Assembly (NCBI GenBank): GCA_900320085.1
Contig: ONRC01000007.1
Location: 1 to 64,000, forward strand
DNA length: 64,000 nucleotides
Direction of reading: 5' to 3'
Origin: an uncultured Eubacteriales bacterium
Lineage (GTDB): Bacteria > Bacillota > Clostridia > Christensenellales > Aristaeellaceae
Both the position numbers and the translations under genes were made by a program. Below the pieces are notes generated by a model. It saw nothing but the letters and a program-made list of their open reading frames with translations, made no database searches and was not told where the DNA came from. Shown one piece after another: positions 61,433 to 64,000 of this stretch. How positions within the stretch are numbered: the stretch's first letter is position 1; the number at the start of each line of letters is the position of its first letter.

Positions 61433-62455
61433 ATGGGCAATTACATCCTCAAGCGCGTCCTGACGTTCCTTCCCATCCTGCTGATCATGTCGCTGGTGAT
61501 TTTCTTCATCATCCAACTGCCGCCGGGCGACTATCTGACCTCCTACGTGGCGGGACTGAAGGCGGAGGGCCAGATCGTGGACGAAAGCGAGCTGGCCAGC
61601 CTGAAGGAGCGCTACGGCCTGGACCAGCCCTGGTTCGTGCAGTATTTCAAGTGGATGGCCAACATCCTGACCCGGTTTGACTTCGGCTACTCCTTCAAGT
61701 ACGAAGCGCCGGTGTGGAGCACCATCGCGTCGGTGCTGCCAATGACGATCGTGGTTTCGCTGGTCACGATGCTGTTCAACTACCTGGTGGGTATCCCCAT
61801 CGGCATTTACAGCGCCGTGCACCAGTATTCCATCGGCGATTACTGCTTTACTTTGCTGGGCTTCATCGGTATGGCGGTGCCCAATTTCCTGTTCGCCATC
61901 CTGCTGATGTACGGCACGTACATCTGGACGGGGACGGCGTTCATCGGCCTGTACACCAGCGAAGTGTTGGTGGGCCTGCAGCAGGGCACGATGCAGTGGT
62001 GGGAGGTGCTGGGCCGGGGCGATTTCTGGGGCCGCATGGCCATCCCGATCATCGTCATCGGCACATCGGGCACCTGCGGCACGCTGCGCTCCATGCGCGC
62101 CCAGATGCTGGACGAGCTGGGACGGAACTACGTGCTCTGCGCTCGGGCGAAGGGCGTGTCCGAAAAGCGCATCGTGTACAAGTACTGTCTCCGGGCCGCG
62201 CTGAATCCCACGGTGTCGGGGCTGAGCGGCGTGCTGTCCCACATCTTCAACGGCTCCACCATCTCCGCCATCGTGATGAACCTGCAATTGGTGGGCCCCA
62301 TGCTATATGAGGCGCTGAAAGCCCAGGACATGTATCTGGCGGGCACGATCCTGCTGGTGATGGGCTTCCTGATCATCATCGGCACGCTGCTGTCGGACAT
62401 CCTGCTGGCGTGGCTGGACCCCCGCATCCGCTTTTCCGGAAGGAGGGCTGAGTGA
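61433..62455 (+). CDS. ABC transporter permease, DppB/OppB type
   Basis: 340 aa, AAGGAGG before the ATG. First helix and periplasmic region typical of OppB (LPPGDYLTSYVAGL, LKERYGLDQPWFVQYFKWM), then five more helices with an EAA-like coupling loop CARAKGVSEKRIVYKYCLR. Forms the membrane channel with the next permease. Stop overlaps the GTG of the next gene by 4 bp. Confidence 0.95.
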   Translation: MGNYILKRVLTFLPILLIMSLVIFFIIQLPPGDYLTSYVAGLKAEGQIVDESELASLKERYGLDQPWFVQYFKWMANILTRFDFGYSFKYEAPVWSTIASVLPMTIVVSLVTMLFNYLVGIPIGIYSAVHQYSIGDYCFTLLGFIGMAVPNFLFAILLMYGTYIWTGTAFIGLYTSEVLVGLQQGTMQWWEVLGRGDFWGRMAIPIIVIGTSGTCGTLRSMRAQMLDELGRNYVLCARAKGVSEKRIVYKYCLRAALNPTVSGLSGVLSHIFNGSTISAIVMNLQLVGPMLYEALKAQDMYLAGTILLVMGFLIIIGTLLSDILLAWLDPRIRFSGRRAE

Positions 62456-63654
62456 CCATGGCAGAAACGGACAAGAAAGCCCTTCGCGCGCAGAAGCGGG
62501 CGGAAAAGGCCCGGCGCAAGGAAGAAAAATACTACCTCGCTTCCCAATGGCAGCTCATGGCCCGGAAGCTGGGCAAGCATCAGCTGGCCCGCATTTCGCT
62601 GATCATCCTGGGCTTTTTGTACTTCGTGGCGCTGTTCGGCAATTTCCTGGCCCCCTACAGCCTGACGGAATACGACGCCAATTCCAAGGACCTGCCGCCC
62701 ACGCCCCTTCATTTCAGCCATGACGGCAAGTTCATCGGCCCCTTCGTGTATCACGCTGAGCGGCAGACCGTGAAAATGAGCGTGGCGGAAAAGAGCGCCG
62801 CCCAGAAAGCGGCCAAGGAGCGGGGCGAAAAGTACACCCCGCCCACCCTGATCATGACCGACGACACCGAACCTATTCCGATCCAATGGTTCGTGCACGG
62901 CTCCTCCTACAAATTCCTCGGTCTGATCGAAAGCGACCTGCACCTGTTTGGCGTGGAGAAGGGCAAGGTGTTCCTCTTCGGGGCGGACAGCATGGGCCGC
63001 GATCTGTTCAGCCGCATCATCCTGGGCAGCCAGGTGTCGCTGACCATTCCCTTCGCGGGCACGCTGATCAGCTTTGTACTGGGCCTGGTGATCGGCTCGG
63101 TGTCGGGCTATTTCGGCGGCTGGGTGGATAACGTGATTCAGCGCGTGATCGAGGTGCTCAACTCCCTGCCTTCCCTGCCGCTGTGGATGGCGCTGTCCGC
63201 AGCCATTCCCGCCGGGATTCCGCCGGTACAGATGTATCTGCTCATCACGGTCATCCTGTCCCTCATCAGCTGGACGGGCCTGGCCCGCGTGGTGCGCGGC
63301 AAGTTTATGTCGCTCAAAAACGAGGACTACGTGATGGCGGCGAAGCTGGCGGGCGTCAGCGATATGAAGATCATCATGAAGCACATGGTGCCGGGGTTCA
63401 TGAGCTATCTGATCGTGAACCTGACGCTGGGCATTCCCTCCATGATCATCGGCGAAACCAGCATGAGCTTCCTGGGGCTGGGCATCCAAAGCCCCGCCAC
63501 CAGCTGGGGCGTGCTGCTCAAGGAGGCCCAGGACGTGACCAGCATCGCCCTGCATCCCTGGTGCCTGATCCCACTGTTCTTCGTGGTGCTGACCGTGCTG
63601 GCGTTCAACTTCCTGGGCGACGGCATGCGCGACGCAGCCGACCCCTACAAGTAA
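62452..63654 (+). CDS. ABC transporter permease, DppC/OppC type with large loop insert
   Basis: 400 aa from GTG 62452 (ATG at 62458 is an alternative). Basic N-terminal tail (KKALRAQKRAEKARRKEEK), first helix at about 45-70, then a long extracytoplasmic stretch of about 115 residues (about 70-185) before LFGADSMGRDLFSR, where most DppC proteins have about 25 residues. The rest has five helices and the EAA loop MAAKLAGVSDMKIIMKHMVP. The loop probably contacts the binding protein or substrate. Coupled to the upstream permease gene. Confidence 0.93.
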   Translation: MTMAETDKKALRAQKRAEKARRKEEKYYLASQWQLMARKLGKHQLARISLIILGFLYFVALFGNFLAPYSLTEYDANSKDLPPTPLHFSHDGKFIGPFVYHAERQTVKMSVAEKSAAQKAAKERGEKYTPPTLIMTDDTEPIPIQWFVHGSSYKFLGLIESDLHLFGVEKGKVFLFGADSMGRDLFSRIILGSQVSLTIPFAGTLISFVLGLVIGSVSGYFGGWVDNVIQRVIEVLNSLPSLPLWMALSAAIPAGIPPVQMYLLITVILSLISWTGLARVVRGKFMSLKNEDYVMAAKLAGVSDMKIIMKHMVPGFMSYLIVNLTLGIPSMIIGETSMSFLGLGIQSPATSWGVLLKEAQDVTSIALHPWCLIPLFFVVLTVLAFNFLGDGMRDAADPYK

Positions 63655-63667
63655 GGAGGCGCCTTGC

Positions 63668-64000
63668 ATGAGTGAAATCACCGAACCCATCATCCGGGTC
63701 AAGGATCTTCGCGTGAACATCAAAATGGACGAAGGCACCCTGACGCCCGTCCGGGGGGTCTCCTTTGAAATCAGGCCCGGCGAAACCCTGGGTCTGGTGG
63801 GCGAATCCGGCTGCGGCAAAAGCCTGACCAGCAAAGCAATTTTGGGCATCAACGAAAAGAAATGCCAGTCCAGCGGGGAAATCTTCTTCCAGGGCGAGGA
63901 CGGAAAAACCATCGACCTGCTCAGGCTCAACCCCCGGGGCAAGGAGATCCGCGCCATCCGCGGCAAGCAAATCTCCATGATCTTCCAAGAGCCCATGGTG
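63668..64000 (+). CDS. ABC transporter ATP-binding protein, DppD/OppD type (partial)
   Basis: First 111 codons only; runs off the window. ATG 63668 follows AAGGAGG by 8 bp. MSEITEPIIRVKDLRVNIK start, Walker A GESGCGKSLTSK (about 45-56) and Q-loop ISMIFQEPM near the end. This is the nucleotide-binding subunit for the two permeases upstream; a second ATPase (DppF) is expected further on. Confidence 0.95.
   Translation, partial: MSEITEPIIRVKDLRVNIKMDEGTLTPVRGVSFEIRPGETLGLVGESGCGKSLTSKAILGINEKKCQSSGEIFFQGEDGKTIDLLRLNPRGKEIRAIRGKQISMIFQEPMV

Overview
The window looks like chromosomal DNA of a GC-rich, low-phage Clostridia-type Firmicute, most likely a gut or rumen fibre degrader (Christensenellales or Oscillospirales would fit; this is inference). 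Reasons: AGGAGG-type ribosome binding sites at almost every gene, classic TTGACA-17-TATAAT promoters, Firmicute families (DUF1292, carboxypeptidase M32, BspA-type leucine-rich repeats, short lipoyl-less E2-like proteins, DUF4867), signal peptides of the type common in gut Clostridia, and many plant-polysaccharide enzymes. I see no rRNA, tRNA, CRISPR array, transposase or phage gene.

Layout. 0.1-4 kb: glycosyltransferase plus Wzy-like membrane protein, then a secreted LRR/Ig/FN3 protein. 4.1-7.2 kb (minus): DUF1292 gene, uvrC, histidine phosphatase. 7.2-12.1 kb: secreted protein, sugar isomerase plus esterase, a sensor kinase/response regulator pair. 12.2-19.9 kb: GH28 enzyme, secreted protein, radical SAM protein, two secreted proteins sharing a C-terminal cysteine module, TrmO, AraM/EgsA-type dehydrogenase. 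20.3-24.3 kb (plus): FGGY sugar kinase, DUF4867, FucI-like isomerase. 24.4-28.5 kb (minus): pectin operon with a degenerate GH105-like protein, GH28 polygalacturonase, KduI and a KduD/IdnO-type dehydrogenase. 28.7-31.6 kb (minus): TIM-barrel isomerase and GH3 beta-xylosidase. 31.8-36.4 kb: E2-like acyltransferase, PNPOx-like protein, DUF2264 and carboxypeptidase M32. 36.9-41.4 kb (minus): FbpA-FbpB-FbpC-type ABC transporter. 41.6-43.7 kb: RNA methyltransferase and TIM-barrel protein. 43.7-51.8 kb (minus): a two-module NRPS (A-T-E-C-A-T-C) with a GNAT. 52-55.5 kb: a broken secreted-protein gene and GH38 alpha-mannosidase. 55.7-64 kb (plus): GH105, an unassigned 550-aa protein, and a Dpp/Opp-type oligosaccharide or peptide ABC transporter running off the window end.

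How it fits together: the enzymes would release and process oligosaccharides from pectin and hemicellulose (GH28, GH105, GH3, GH38), import them (Dpp/Opp-type transporter), and convert unsaturated uronates (KduI and the dehydrogenase) and pentoses or deoxyhexoses (kinase/isomerase). No dedicated transcription factor sits beside these operons.

The most striking non-coding feature is the density and architecture of intergenic hairpin elements. Six loci carry inverted repeats whose arms are tandem heptamers (GAGTNCA, TAGGARG or GTTCTAA). Four loci carry a separate composite multi-hairpin element whose core of about 220 bp is inverted in one copy. Others include a nested palindrome in the egsA-side leader, a six-hairpin run between a binding-protein gene and its permease, and CCTTCCCC-type and GGGGCGGAT-type inverted repeats. 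The main coding novelty is the two-module NRPS with an epimerization domain, a terminal condensation domain and no thioesterase or reductase.
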